This document shows positions 6,739-14,199 of a stretch of 15,143 bases of DNA, piece by piece; the stretch's first letter is position 1; the number at the start of each line of letters is the position of its first letter. The stretch is from NCBI GenBank assembly GCA_043766985.1, contig JAYUHM010000079.1, positions 1 through 15,143 of the forward strand, in the 5' to 3' direction. The position numbers were made by a program, and so were the translations under genes. The notes under the pieces are model-generated. The model saw only the letters and a list, made by a program, of their open reading frames with translations. It did not search any database and was not told the DNA's origin. The stretch comes from JAAFIP01 sp043766985. GTDB taxonomy: Bacteria; Pseudomonadota; Gammaproteobacteria; Burkholderiales; Burkholderiaceae_C.

Positions 6739-6766
6739 TTTGCGTGTCGCGTGTGGTGGGTACACT
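6739..6766 (+). promoter_or_regulatory. Possible sigma-70 promoter of the liv-type operon
   Basis: TTTGCG (6739-6744) and TACACT (6761-6766), spacer 16, lie 85 bases before the first gene. A second -10-like TAGACT is at 6772-6777. The match to consensus is only moderate; chosen because of its position in the only sizeable non-coding region before the operon. Confidence 0.33.
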
Positions 6767-6850
6767 CACGCTAGACTCCGCTTGGCGGCCAGATTCACCA
6801 TAAAAACCCCATTTTCTCGTTCACTTTCAACCTAATACAGGAGACATACC

Positions 6851-8020
6851 ATGCAAAAACGTCAATTTATTCAAGGCGCAGTGCTCACAGCAGTAGCGCT
6901 GGCCTCTACTGTTGCTACCGCGCAAGACAACACTTTTAAAATCGGCTTGATCTTGCCCATGACGGGGCCATTTGCCTCGACGGGCAAGCAGATCGAAGCG
7001 GCTGTCAAACTGTACGTCGCGCAAAACGGCAACACGATAGCTGGGAAAAAAGTCGAGATTATTCTGAAAGATGACACCAGCGCACCCGACGTGACCAAGC
7101 GTATTGCGCAGGAGATGGTGGTCAATGACCAAGTCAACGTGCTGGCAGGTTTTGGCCTGACGCCGCTGGCTTTGGCTACCGCGCCCATTGCTACCCAGTC
7201 CAAAACACCCCTGGTGGTTATGGCGGCTGCTACATCCAGCATCACGCAGGCATCTGAGTACATCGTGCGCACCAGCTTCACGCTGCCGCAAGCGGCGGTG
7301 GCCATGGCTGACTGGGCGCCTAAAAACAACATCAAAAAGGTGGTGACCTTGGTGTCGGATTTTGGCCCCGGTTTTGATGCAGAGAAGTACTTCAAGGATC
7401 GCTTCCTATTTAACGGCGGCCAAGTTACCGAAAGCCTGCGCGTGCCCATGCGCAACCCTGACTTTGCCCCTTTCCTGCAGAAAGTGCGTGATGTCAAGCC
7501 CGATGCACTGTTCGTGTTTGTACCATCGGGCGCAGGCGCTGCACTGATGAAGCAGTTTGTCGAGCGCGGCATGGACAAAGCGGGCATCAAGCTCATCGGC
7601 ACAGGCGATATTACCGATGACGATATTTTGAACAGCATGGGCGACGCCGCCACGGGTGTCGTTACCTCTCACCACTATTCAGCAAATCACAATTCGCCGC
7701 TGAACAAAAAATTCGTTGACGCGTTTAGCAAGGCCAATAACGGCCTGCGGCCCAACTTTATGGCCGTCGGCGGCTACGACGGCATGCACATCATTTATGA
7801 AGCCGCCAACGCGACCAAAGGCGGACGCGGCGACGCGTTGCTGGCAGCTATGAAAGGCCAAATTTTTGAAAGCCCGCGTGGCCCCATGTTCATTGACGCG
7901 CAAACCCGCGACGTAGTGCACAACATCTACATTCGCAAGGTCGAAAAGGTAAATGGTCAATTGCACAACGTAGAGTTCGATACCATTAAAGATGTAAAAG
8001 ATCCAGGCAAAGCCAAGTAA
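6851..8020 (+). CDS. livK: Branched-chain amino acid-type ABC transporter substrate-binding protein
   Basis: Periplasmic receptor that binds the substrate and hands it to the LivH/LivM channel. Residues 1-25 are a signal peptide (basic MQKRQ, hydrophobic core, VATAQ cleavage region). The mature part is a type I periplasmic binding protein of the Peripla_BP_6 class: KIGLILPMTGPFASTGKQ at the start, GKKVEIILKDDTSAPD, then GFGLTPLALATAPIATQSKTPLVVMAAATS, the second-lobe PMRNPDFAPFLQKVRDVKPDALFVF and a closing AVGGYDGMHIIYEA. Length (389 aa) is normal. AGGAGA (6839-6844) sits 6 bases before the ATG. It starts the operon. The family covers amino acids, urea, short amides, and aromatic and other carboxylates; the ligand cannot be told here, and the name livK denotes the family. 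Confidence 0.88.
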   Translation: MQKRQFIQGAVLTAVALASTVATAQDNTFKIGLILPMTGPFASTGKQIEAAVKLYVAQNGNTIAGKKVEIILKDDTSAPDVTKRIAQEMVVNDQVNVLAGFGLTPLALATAPIATQSKTPLVVMAAATSSITQASEYIVRTSFTLPQAAVAMADWAPKNNIKKVVTLVSDFGPGFDAEKYFKDRFLFNGGQVTESLRVPMRNPDFAPFLQKVRDVKPDALFVFVPSGAGAALMKQFVERGMDKAGIKLIGTGDITDDDILNSMGDAATGVVTSHHYSANHNSPLNKKFVDAFSKANNGLRPNFMAVGGYDGMHIIYEAANATKGGRGDALLAAMKGQIFESPRGPMFIDAQTRDVVHNIYIRKVEKVNGQLHNVEFDTIKDVKDPGKAK

Positions 8021-8029
8021 GCCAGCGCG

Positions 8030-8896
8030 ATGCTCACCATACTGTTTGACGGCATTGCCTACGGCATGCTGCTGTTTATCCTGGCTGTAGGCCTGTGTAT
8101 CACCATGGGGTTGATGAATTTCATCAACCTGGCGCACGGCGCTTTCGCTATGGTGGGCGGCTACATTGCAGTCGTACTGATGCAGCAGTATGGGGTGCCA
8201 TTTTTACTCTGCCTGCCACTGGCGTTTGTTGGCGCGGGCTTGCTGGGCGCCGTGATGGAGCGCACGCTGTACCGGCCCATGTACAGCAAGCCCCACCTTG
8301 ACCAGGTTTTGTTTTCTATCGGCTTGACGTTTATGGCGGTAGCCGCCGCAGATTACCTGATGGGTTCTACCCAGCAGATCATGCAGTTGCCCGATTGGCT
8401 CAAAGGCCGTACTGAGCTTTTGGACGGGGCGCTGGGCATGGGGCACTACCGCCTGTTCATCATTGCTGTATGTGCGGCTTTAACGGCGGGCCTGCAGTAT
8501 GTGTTGGCTAAAACCCGCTTTGGTAGCCGCTTGCGCGCCAGCGTGGACGATGCGCGTGTGGCTGCGGGGCTTGGCATTAATGTGAACGTGGTGTTTGCGC
8601 TGACCTTTGCCGTGGGCTCGGGCTTGGCGGGTTTGGGCGGCGCACTGGGTGCTGAGGTGCTGGGACTGGACCCTACATTTCCGTTTAAATTCATGGTGTA
8701 CTTTTTAATCGTCGTTGCTGTGGGCGGCACCTCGTCCATCACCGGGCCTTTGTTGGCAGCGCTGCTGCTGGGCATTGCCGACGTGGCCGGCAAATACTAT
8801 ATTCCCAAACTGGGTGCTTTCATTGTGTATGCCCTGATGATCGCTATTTTGATGTGGCGGCCACAAGGCTTGTTTGTACGGCAGGGCGGCAAATGA
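8030..8896 (+). CDS. livH: ABC transporter permease, LivH type
   Basis: Inner-membrane channel subunit of a LivHMGF importer, 288 residues with about eight hydrophobic segments. Typical LivH features: N-terminal 'GIAYGMLLFILAVGLCITMGLM' helix, NFINLAHGAFAMVGGY with the conserved NLAHG, ERTLYRPMY after the third segment, then TRFGSRLRASVDDARVAAGLGINVNVVF, the cytoplasmic loop that contacts the ATPase, and the final GTSSITGPLLAALLLGIADVAGKYY and MWRPQGLF. It follows livK by 9 bases with only a weak ribosome-binding site, and its stop overlaps the ATG of livM (ATGA), so the permeases are probably made in step. Confidence 0.88.
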   Translation: MLTILFDGIAYGMLLFILAVGLCITMGLMNFINLAHGAFAMVGGYIAVVLMQQYGVPFLLCLPLAFVGAGLLGAVMERTLYRPMYSKPHLDQVLFSIGLTFMAVAAADYLMGSTQQIMQLPDWLKGRTELLDGALGMGHYRLFIIAVCAALTAGLQYVLAKTRFGSRLRASVDDARVAAGLGINVNVVFALTFAVGSGLAGLGGALGAEVLGLDPTFPFKFMVYFLIVVAVGGTSSITGPLLAALLLGIADVAGKYYIPKLGAFIVYALMIAILMWRPQGLFVRQGGK

Positions 8897-9864
8897 TGCG
8901 CGCGCCAACGGCTTTGCCGAATCCCGCCAGCTTCAGGGCTTGGGAGATCGTTTTTTGGCTCATCGCTTTTGCGGCGCCTTGGGTATTTACCAAACACGCG
9001 CTGATCGTCAATGAGATTGCCATCGTCGCCCTGTTTGCCGTCTCGCTGGATTTGATTCTTGGCTACACCGGCATCGTCTCGCTGGGGCATGCGGCGTTTT
9101 TGGGTTTTGGCGCCTACGCAGCCGCGTTGTTTGCCAAGCACGTGATGCCTGACCCGCTGCTGGGCTTGCTGGTGGGTATTGCAGCCTCGACCGCCTTGGG
9201 TGCGGTATGTTCACTCACTATTATGCGGGGCAGCGACCTCACCCGCCTGATGGTCACGCTGGGCATGGCCCTGATATTGATGGAGCTAGCCAACAAACTG
9301 GACTGGCTCACCGGTGGCTCTGACGGCTTGCAAGGCGTGGTGGTGGGGCCGCTGCTGGGTAAATTTGAATTTGACCTCATGGGGCGGACGGCGGCCTGGT
9401 ATTCATTGTCCGTGCTTTTGGTGGTGTTTTTATTGGCGCGCAGACTGATCCATTCGCCCTTTGGCGCCACGCTAAAAGCCGTGCGCGACAACCGTTTGCG
9501 TGCGATGGCTATCGGCATTCCCGTGGGCGCGCGGCTGGCTGTGGCCTACACGGTGGCTGCCGGTGTGGCGGGTGCGGCTGGCGCGCTGATGGCGCAGACA
9601 ACGGGCTTTGCTTCGCTGGATGTGTTTTCCATTGAACGTTCGGCCGACGTGATGTTGATGCTGGTCATTGGCGGCGTCGGCTGGCTGTATGGCGGTGTTT
9701 TTGGTGCGGTGCTGTTCAAGCTCCTGCACGATGTGATCTCTGCCATCACGCCCCAGTACTGGACATTTTGGATTGGTTTGTTTTTAGTGGTGTTGGTGCT
9801 GGTCGGGCGCGAAAAACTCATGCGGCCATGGACATGGTTTAACAAAACAGGTGGCCGACCATGA
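8893..9864 (+). CDS. livM: ABC transporter permease, LivM type
   Basis: Second channel subunit, 323 residues, hydrophobic throughout. Characteristic LivM signature SLDLILGYTGIVSLGHAAFLGFGAYAAA (residues 51-78), DLTRLMVTLGMALILMELANKLDWLTGGSDGLQG in the middle, and the ATPase-contact loop RLIHSPFGATLKAVRDNRLRAMAIGIPV, then the GGVGWLYGGVFGAV segment. Start: ATG 8893 overlaps the livH stop; a second ATG follows directly at 8896, so the start may be one codon later. An upstream in-frame start at 8854 would overlap livH by 43 bases and is not needed. The stop overlaps livG (ATGA). Confidence 0.87.
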   Translation: MMRAPTALPNPASFRAWEIVFWLIAFAAPWVFTKHALIVNEIAIVALFAVSLDLILGYTGIVSLGHAAFLGFGAYAAALFAKHVMPDPLLGLLVGIAASTALGAVCSLTIMRGSDLTRLMVTLGMALILMELANKLDWLTGGSDGLQGVVVGPLLGKFEFDLMGRTAAWYSLSVLLVVFLLARRLIHSPFGATLKAVRDNRLRAMAIGIPVGARLAVAYTVAAGVAGAAGALMAQTTGFASLDVFSIERSADVMLMLVIGGVGWLYGGVFGAVLFKLLHDVISAITPQYWTFWIGLFLVVLVLVGREKLMRPWTWFNKTGGRP

Positions 9865-10631
9865 GCGAGACGGTGTTAAGTTGCCAAGGATTGGTCAAGC
9901 GTTTTGGCGGCATTACAGCCACTGACAACGTGACACTGAACGTGGCCAAAGGCGCGCGGCATGCCTTGATTGGCCCTAACGGCGCTGGAAAAACGACCTT
10001 GATCAACCTGTTGACGGGCGTGCTCGAACCTACGTCGGGTCGTATCACCTTGTTAGGAGAAGACATATCGACGCTGGCGCCCCACCAGCGCGTGCGCCGC
10101 GGACTGGTGCGCACTTTTCAAATTAACCAGTTGTTTAGCTCGATGACACCGCTGGAGACCCTGTCTTTGGTTATTTCACAGCAAAATGGGCTTGGTGTCC
10201 AATGGTGGAGGGCACTAGGTGCTTCTAAAAACATAGTAGACGAATGCCATCAACTGCTAGAGCAGTTCCATTTGTTGGACGTGATGAACCAGCGCACCGA
10301 GCATTTGGCGTACGGCAAACGGCGCCTGTTGGAGATAGCCATCGCGTTAGCGTGTAAGCCGCGCGTGCTGCTGCTGGACGAGCCGGTGGCCGGCGTACCC
10401 GCTGGCGAGCGCGAGGAGCTGCTGCAAACGGTAGCGGCATTGCCCGCAGACGTGTCGGTGCTGTTGATAGAACATGATATGGATTTGGTATTTGAATTTG
10501 CCAAGCGCATCACGGTGCTGGTCAATGGTGCGGTGCTCACAGAAGGCTCCGCCCACAAGATTGCCAATGACCCTGAAGTAAAGGCCGTGTACCTTGGCCA
10601 TTCTTTGGATGCTGGGGTTGCCCATGGCTGA
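9861..10631 (+). CDS. livG: ABC transporter ATP-binding protein, LivG type
   Basis: One of two cytoplasmic ATPases powering the importer; 256 residues. Walker A GPNGAGKTT (38-46), Q-loop glutamine in RTFQIN (Q87), ABC signature LAYGKRR (149-155), Walker B VLLLDEP with catalytic Glu (169-175), and H-loop His in EHDMD (H205). The longer form with an insertion after the Q-loop is LivG-like. The signature has Ala where the ABC consensus has Ser (LSYG/LSGG); the glycine is kept, and LxYGKxRLLE variants occur in this subfamily as I recall, so the protein is expected to be active. The D-loop reads AGVPAGE rather than the amino-acid-type AGLNP. ATG overlaps the livM stop; its own end overlaps livF by 8 bases. 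Confidence 0.9.
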   Translation: MSETVLSCQGLVKRFGGITATDNVTLNVAKGARHALIGPNGAGKTTLINLLTGVLEPTSGRITLLGEDISTLAPHQRVRRGLVRTFQINQLFSSMTPLETLSLVISQQNGLGVQWWRALGASKNIVDECHQLLEQFHLLDVMNQRTEHLAYGKRRLLEIAIALACKPRVLLLDEPVAGVPAGEREELLQTVAALPADVSVLLIEHDMDLVFEFAKRITVLVNGAVLTEGSAHKIANDPEVKAVYLGHSLDAGVAHG

Positions 10632-11349
10632 GCTGTTGCGCATTAGCGGGTTGAGCGCCGGTTACGGTGAGGCCGTGATTTTGAATGGCGTTTCCTTGTC
10701 CTTGGACGAAGGTAAAACGCTGGCACTGCTAGGCCGCAACGGTACCGGCAAAACCACGCTGATCAATACCCTGGCAGGGGCCACACGCCAGCATGGCGGC
10801 AGCATTACCCTGGGCGGCGTTGCGCTGCACAAGCTTAGTTCGCACGAACGCGCCGCAGCTGGTATTGGGTGGGTACCGCAAGAGCGCAATATTTTCAAGT
10901 CACTCACGGTGCATGAAAACCTGACCGCCGTGGCGCGGCCGGCTAGAGTGGCTAGTACCTCCAAACCGTTCACGCCAGCACGGGTGTACGAGATGTTTCC
11001 ACGTTTAGCTGAGCGAAAAACCAATTTGGGTACACAGCTGTCGGGCGGTGAGCAGCAGATGCTGGCTGTTGGGCGTGCCTTGGTACTCAACCCGCGCCTG
11101 CTGCTGCTGGACGAGCCGCTTGAGGGCTTGGCACCTATCATTGTGGACGAGCTGCTCAAAGCCATTGCGCGCATTACGCGTGATGAGGGGCTAAGCGCCA
11201 TCATCGTTGAGCAGCACCCGCAGGCTATTTTGGCCATCTCACACCAGGCTGTGGTGCTAGACCAAGGCGCGGTGGTGCACGCAGGCGCAGCAGATGCGTT
11301 GCTTGCCCAGCCAGCGTTGATCGAAAAACTACTGGGTGTAGCGCGTTAG
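10624..11349 (+). CDS. livF: ABC transporter ATP-binding protein, LivF type
   Basis: Second ATPase of the importer, 241 residues, the compact LivF form. GRNGTGKTT (Walker A, 37-45), Q-loop WVPQER (Q86), canonical signature LSGGEQQ (139-145), Walker B LLLLDEP (159-165) followed by LEGLAP, and H-loop His198 in VEQH. Start: ATG 10624 overlaps the livG stop; the frame is open from 10594, but that start would overlap more deeply and gives a non-family N-terminus. Ends 20 bases before the TctC-type gene. Confidence 0.9.
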   Translation: MAELLRISGLSAGYGEAVILNGVSLSLDEGKTLALLGRNGTGKTTLINTLAGATRQHGGSITLGGVALHKLSSHERAAAGIGWVPQERNIFKSLTVHENLTAVARPARVASTSKPFTPARVYEMFPRLAERKTNLGTQLSGGEQQMLAVGRALVLNPRLLLLDEPLEGLAPIIVDELLKAIARITRDEGLSAIIVEQHPQAILAISHQAVVLDQGAVVHAGAADALLAQPALIEKLLGVAR

Positions 11350-11358
11350 TTGTTTGTC

Positions 11359-11363
11359 AGGAG
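11359..11363 (+). promoter_or_regulatory. Ribosome binding site deciding a GTG start
   Basis: AGGAG ends 6 bases before GTG 11370 and supports that non-ATG start for the TctC-type gene. Confidence 0.6.
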
Positions 11364-11369
11364 TTCGTC

Positions 11370-12347
11370 GTGTTGAAGTCAAAATATTTATCCACAGTGC
11401 TGGCGGCCTGCATGGGCATGGCATGTGGCATGGCGTTAGCGCAAAGTTTTCCTTCAAAGGCGCTCAAAATCGTTGTGCCTAACGCGGCAGGCGGCGCGGC
11501 GGACATCACCGCGCGCACGGTGGGCCAAAAGCTGGGCGAAGCGCTGGGTCAGCCGGTGGTGATTGAAAACAAAGCCAGCGCAGGCGGCATAGTGGCCGGA
11601 GAGCAGGTGGCCAAGGCCGAGGCGGACGGGCATACGTTGCTGCTGATTTCCAGCGGCACCGCGGTGAGCGCGGCGCTGTTCAAGCAATTGCCATTTGATA
11701 CGCTGCGCGATTTTTCCCCGGTATCCAAGCTGGCCAGCTTTGACTTGGTGATTGCAGTGAGCGAGACGGGGCGCTTCAAGTCGCTGAATGAACTGCTGGC
11801 TTACGCCCGCGCGAATCCCGGCAAACTCAATATGGGCACGCCGCAAATTGGCACCACCCAAAACCTGGCTGCAGTGCTGTTCAAAGCCAGCGCCGGGATT
11901 GAGTTTCAGGTGGTGCCTTTCAACGGGACACCCCCAGTGGTTACCGCGCTGCGCGGTGGCGAGATAGATGCCATGGTCGATATTCTTGGCCCCTTGATGC
12001 CGCAAATTAACAGCAAGGCACTGCGTCCTGTGGCGTTGCTGGGTGAGAAGCGTGCTGCGGTGCTGGCAGACGTACCCACGGTGCGCGAGGCTGGCGGTGC
12101 TTTGGGCAACTTTAACGTGACCTCGTGGAACGGCTTGGCCGTACCGGCAAAAACGCCTAAAGACGTAGTGGCAAAACTTAACCGCGAAATTCAAATTGTG
12201 CTTGCGAATCCCGAGGTTAAAAAACGTCTGAGCAACCTCACCCTGAATGCCCAAGGCAGTACGCCAGAGCAGGTAAGTGATTTGCTGTCCAGTGAAATCA
12301 GGCGTTGGTCTGAGGTGATTGTGCGCTCGAAGATTGAGAAACAGTAA
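11370..12347 (+). CDS. Tripartite tricarboxylate transporter-type binding protein (Bug/TctC family)
   Basis: Periplasmic solute-binding protein, 325 residues. Signal peptide at 1-25 (MLKSKY, hydrophobic core, GMALAQ). Family marks: FPSKALKIVVPNAAGGAADITARTV, RLGEALGQPVVIENKASAGG-type strand (here QKLGEALGQPVVIENK), ADGHTLLL, NPGKLNMGTPQIGTTQNLAAVLFK, VPFNGTPPVVTALRGGEIDAMVD, and WNGLAVPAKTPKDVVAKLNREI. These proteins bind carboxylates and related small acids. No TctA/TctB membrane partners lie in the window, as is usual for the expanded Bug family of Burkholderiales. Start GTG 11370 has AGGAG in front. Lies 20 bases after livF and 13 bases before the dehydrogenase, so it belongs to the same operon; it may feed another membrane system or act as a sensor. 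Confidence 0.88.
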   Translation: MLKSKYLSTVLAACMGMACGMALAQSFPSKALKIVVPNAAGGAADITARTVGQKLGEALGQPVVIENKASAGGIVAGEQVAKAEADGHTLLLISSGTAVSAALFKQLPFDTLRDFSPVSKLASFDLVIAVSETGRFKSLNELLAYARANPGKLNMGTPQIGTTQNLAAVLFKASAGIEFQVVPFNGTPPVVTALRGGEIDAMVDILGPLMPQINSKALRPVALLGEKRAAVLADVPTVREAGGALGNFNVTSWNGLAVPAKTPKDVVAKLNREIQIVLANPEVKKRLSNLTLNAQGSTPEQVSDLLSSEIRRWSEVIVRSKIEKQ

Positions 12348-12360
12348 GGCGAGTGCCACC

Positions 12361-13263
12361 ATGAAACTAGATGCAATTGGCCTGATCGGCTACGGCGAGG
12401 TGGGCAAAACCTTCGCCGTTGGGCTCAAAGCGAAACCCGGCGTCAACGCCATGGCGGCTTGGGACGCCAAGTTTGTAAACCCGGCTACCCAAAGCGCAGA
12501 GCACGCCCACGCGCTGCAAGCGGGGGTGGCCGCCTGCGCGTCGATGCGTGCGCTGTGCGAGCGGGCAACGTTCATCATTTCCGCTGTCACCGCATCCAAC
12601 ACGCTGGCTGTGGCAAAAGAGGCCGCGCAGTTTGTACGTGCAGGGGCCGTGTTTTTGGACCTCAACTCCGCATCGCCCGGCACCAAACAGCAGTGCGCGC
12701 AAGCCATAGAGGCAGCTGGGGGCGTATACGTGGAGGCAGGTGTCATGACGTCGGTGCCGCCATATGGGATCAAAGTACCCATGCTGTTAGGTGGCGCACA
12801 AGCCGCCGAACTGGCGCAAGCGCTGAACGCATGGGGCTTGGATGCCAAAGCCGTGAGCGATAAGCTGGGTGTGGCCAGCGCCATCAAAATGTGCCGTAGC
12901 GTGATGATTAAGGGCCTGGAGGCCTTGGTGATTGAAAGCTACACCACAGCCAGGGCCTACGGTGTTGAGGACTATGTGCTGCCAACGTTAGAAGAAACCT
13001 TTCCCAGCATTGACTGGCAGGCGCAGGGCGCCTATTTCTTTAGCCGCGTAGTGCAGCATGGCAAACGTCGTGCAGAAGAAATGCGCGAAGCCGCCAACAC
13101 AGTGCGTGAGACGGGCGTGCAGCCTTTGATGGCCGCAGCCATTGCAGATAAACAGCAGTGGGTTGCCGATTGCGCCAGCCAAGGCACATTTGAAGCGGTG
13201 GCGAAAGATGCGCGTTGGCAAGATTACGCGGATCGGCTCATTGCCAAAGCTGCCCCGCGCTAG
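12361..13263 (+). CDS. NAD(P)-dependent beta-hydroxyacid dehydrogenase-like protein with DUF1932 domain
   Basis: A 300-residue oxidoreductase. N-terminal Rossmann fold with IGLIGYGEVGKTF (GxGxxG, 10-15), then FIISAVTA, FLDLNSASPGT (98-108) and YVEAGVMTSVPPYG (123-136), the place of the substrate loop of 6-phosphogluconate/3-hydroxyisobutyrate dehydrogenases. The catalytic-helix motif is KLGVASAIKMCRS (K176 as likely proton donor/acceptor). The C-terminal half (GLEALVIESYTTARAYG onward) matches the DUF1932 type rather than the classical 3-hydroxyisobutyrate dehydrogenase. Substrate unknown; a hydroxy acid taken up by the transporter is a reasonable guess. ATG 12361 was chosen over an upstream in-frame start at 12319, inside the TctC gene; AAGGCGAG lies ahead. 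Its TAG overlaps the convergent gene's stop. Confidence 0.82.
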   Translation: MKLDAIGLIGYGEVGKTFAVGLKAKPGVNAMAAWDAKFVNPATQSAEHAHALQAGVAACASMRALCERATFIISAVTASNTLAVAKEAAQFVRAGAVFLDLNSASPGTKQQCAQAIEAAGGVYVEAGVMTSVPPYGIKVPMLLGGAQAAELAQALNAWGLDAKAVSDKLGVASAIKMCRSVMIKGLEALVIESYTTARAYGVEDYVLPTLEETFPSIDWQAQGAYFFSRVVQHGKRRAEEMREAANTVRETGVQPLMAAAIADKQQWVADCASQGTFEAVAKDARWQDYADRLIAKAAPR

Positions 13264-13964
13264 CAGTCGCGCCGGTACGTGAGCAGACGGCCTTTGTAGG
13301 CGGCTGCCACGCCTGAGGCCACAGCATCCAGGCGCTCTTCCCGCATTACAAATCCCAGCGCCGCCATACGGCGGTTAAAGGCTGGCCGGTTGCCGCGGTC
13401 TGGGTCAACGATCCACACCTCTGCCGCTGGCGCCGCGTTCTGGTGTATGAAATTGGCAAGCTCGCCGTTGGCATCGCGCTCGTACAGCACGTCGCTACCC
13501 ATGATGAACTCGTAGTGCGTTGGCTGCATCGGGGCGCCGCCATGCTGGTGTGCAACGCTGGGTAATGCTGCCGCGCCCCACTGCCCTTGTAGATAGCGCA
13601 TTGGCAGCAGGCTATTGAGCCGCAAGTTACGCCGCAAAAAGCCCGCCGCCAGCGGGTGACAGTCGCTGGCCGTTACTGCAGACCCGCGCCGGTGCGCCAC
13701 CAAGCTTGCCAGTGCCAGCCCGCAGCCAATCTCCAATATTTGCTCGCTTGCCAATACGGGCCGCAACGCTATGCGTGCAGCCAGTTGGGCGCCCGACGGC
13801 CATAACAGCCCAAAGATGGGCCACATAGCCGATGAAATACCCAGGTCGTGGGCCTCGCCCAGAGGGTCAAAAAATTGATTGCGATCTAGCAGGGAGCAAA
13901 TTTGCACATTGGCTACACCTGCCACCGAAACGCTCTCTTGCTTGGTACGGTAGCCGGGCATCAT
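13260..13964 (-). CDS. SAM-dependent methyltransferase (methyltransferase 16 / nicotinamide N-methyltransferase-like)
   Basis: A 234-residue class I methyltransferase: QILEIGCGLALASLVAH (75-91) is motif I, TASDCHP (98-104) is the acidic motif II, FIMGSDVLYERD (153-164) is motif IV, and a WIVDPDRGNR strand follows. The N-terminal DLGISSAMWPIFGLLWPSGAQLA stretch is characteristic of the PF10294-like group, which includes protein-lysine and small-molecule methyltransferases, so the acceptor is unknown. Transcribed towards the dehydrogenase; stop TAG overlaps that gene's TAG through CTAG (13260-13263). Two adjacent ATGs (13964 and 13961) could start it; no strong Shine-Dalgarno precedes them. Confidence 0.8.
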   Translation of the reverse strand: MMPGYRTKQESVSVAGVANVQICSLLDRNQFFDPLGEAHDLGISSAMWPIFGLLWPSGAQLAARIALRPVLASEQILEIGCGLALASLVAHRRGSAVTASDCHPLAAGFLRRNLRLNSLLPMRYLQGQWGAAALPSVAHQHGGAPMQPTHYEFIMGSDVLYERDANGELANFIHQNAAPAAEVWIVDPDRGNRPAFNRRMAALGFVMREERLDAVASGVAAAYKGRLLTYRRDC

Positions 13965-14186
13965 GGGTGGGCGAGGCCCGCTAAAGAGCCTCGTGGTGAA
14001 AAGTAGTGCCCAGTATGCCTGATGAATACCTCACGCATCTAACCACCCCATGCGGATGATGCCCGCGGCCAAGCCAAACGATACAGCAGGTAAAAAAAGT
14101 TATTTTTCGCTATTAGCCTTCGCATTGGTGTTTGTCATAGTTAGGTAAAGCCGCAAAGGTACTACAGTAGACCTGTTACAACATAA

Positions 14187-14193
14187 AAGGAAG
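14187..14193 (+). promoter_or_regulatory. Ribosome binding site of phaB
   Basis: AAGGAAG ends 6 bases before ATG 14200. The 235-base gap upstream (13965-14199) is the only place for a promoter of phaB and for one of the minus-strand methyltransferase; I see no clear -35/-10 pair. A 6-bp hairpin (CGAGGC 13972-13977 / GCCTCG 13988-13993) lies in it. Confidence 0.65.
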
Positions 14194-14199
14194 AACAAC

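Larger units (their letters stand above)
6389..6850. other. Gene-free junction between prophage and host operon
   Basis: No open frame of useful length lies on either strand. The stretch is A/T-richer than either flank. It holds a direct repeat TACTGTCCA (6408-6416 and 6447-6455), the related elements CCATTAATGC (6414-6423, inverted), GCATTTAATGG (6510-6520) and GCATTTAATTGG (6544-6555), and three CCGTTTT copies (6606-6612, 6655-6661, 6670-6676). The last 150 bases probably carry the promoter and leader of the transporter operon. I see no convincing terminator for the phage operon, no att site and no insertion-sequence ends. The exact phage/host border is somewhere inside. Confidence 0.6.

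Noticed and set aside
6871..7653. Minus-strand open frame of 260 codons opposite livK
   Set aside because: Low-complexity Ser/Ala/Thr product, no motif; the sense frame is a clear binding protein.
11454..12362. Minus-strand open frame of 302 codons opposite the TctC-type gene
   Set aside because: Shadow of a GC-rich gene: the sense frame has a signal peptide and clear family motifs, whereas the antisense product is His/Gln/Arg-rich with no motif and no ribosome-binding site.
13972..13993. Inverted repeat CGAGGC/GCCTCG as a terminator
   Set aside because: Six-base stem, ten-base loop and no T-run on either strand; it lies between divergent genes where a terminator is not expected.
14132..14168. 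TTGTCA and TACAGT as a promoter for phaB
   Set aside because: Spacing of 25 bases is too long and no alternative -10 box at 16-18 bases fits.
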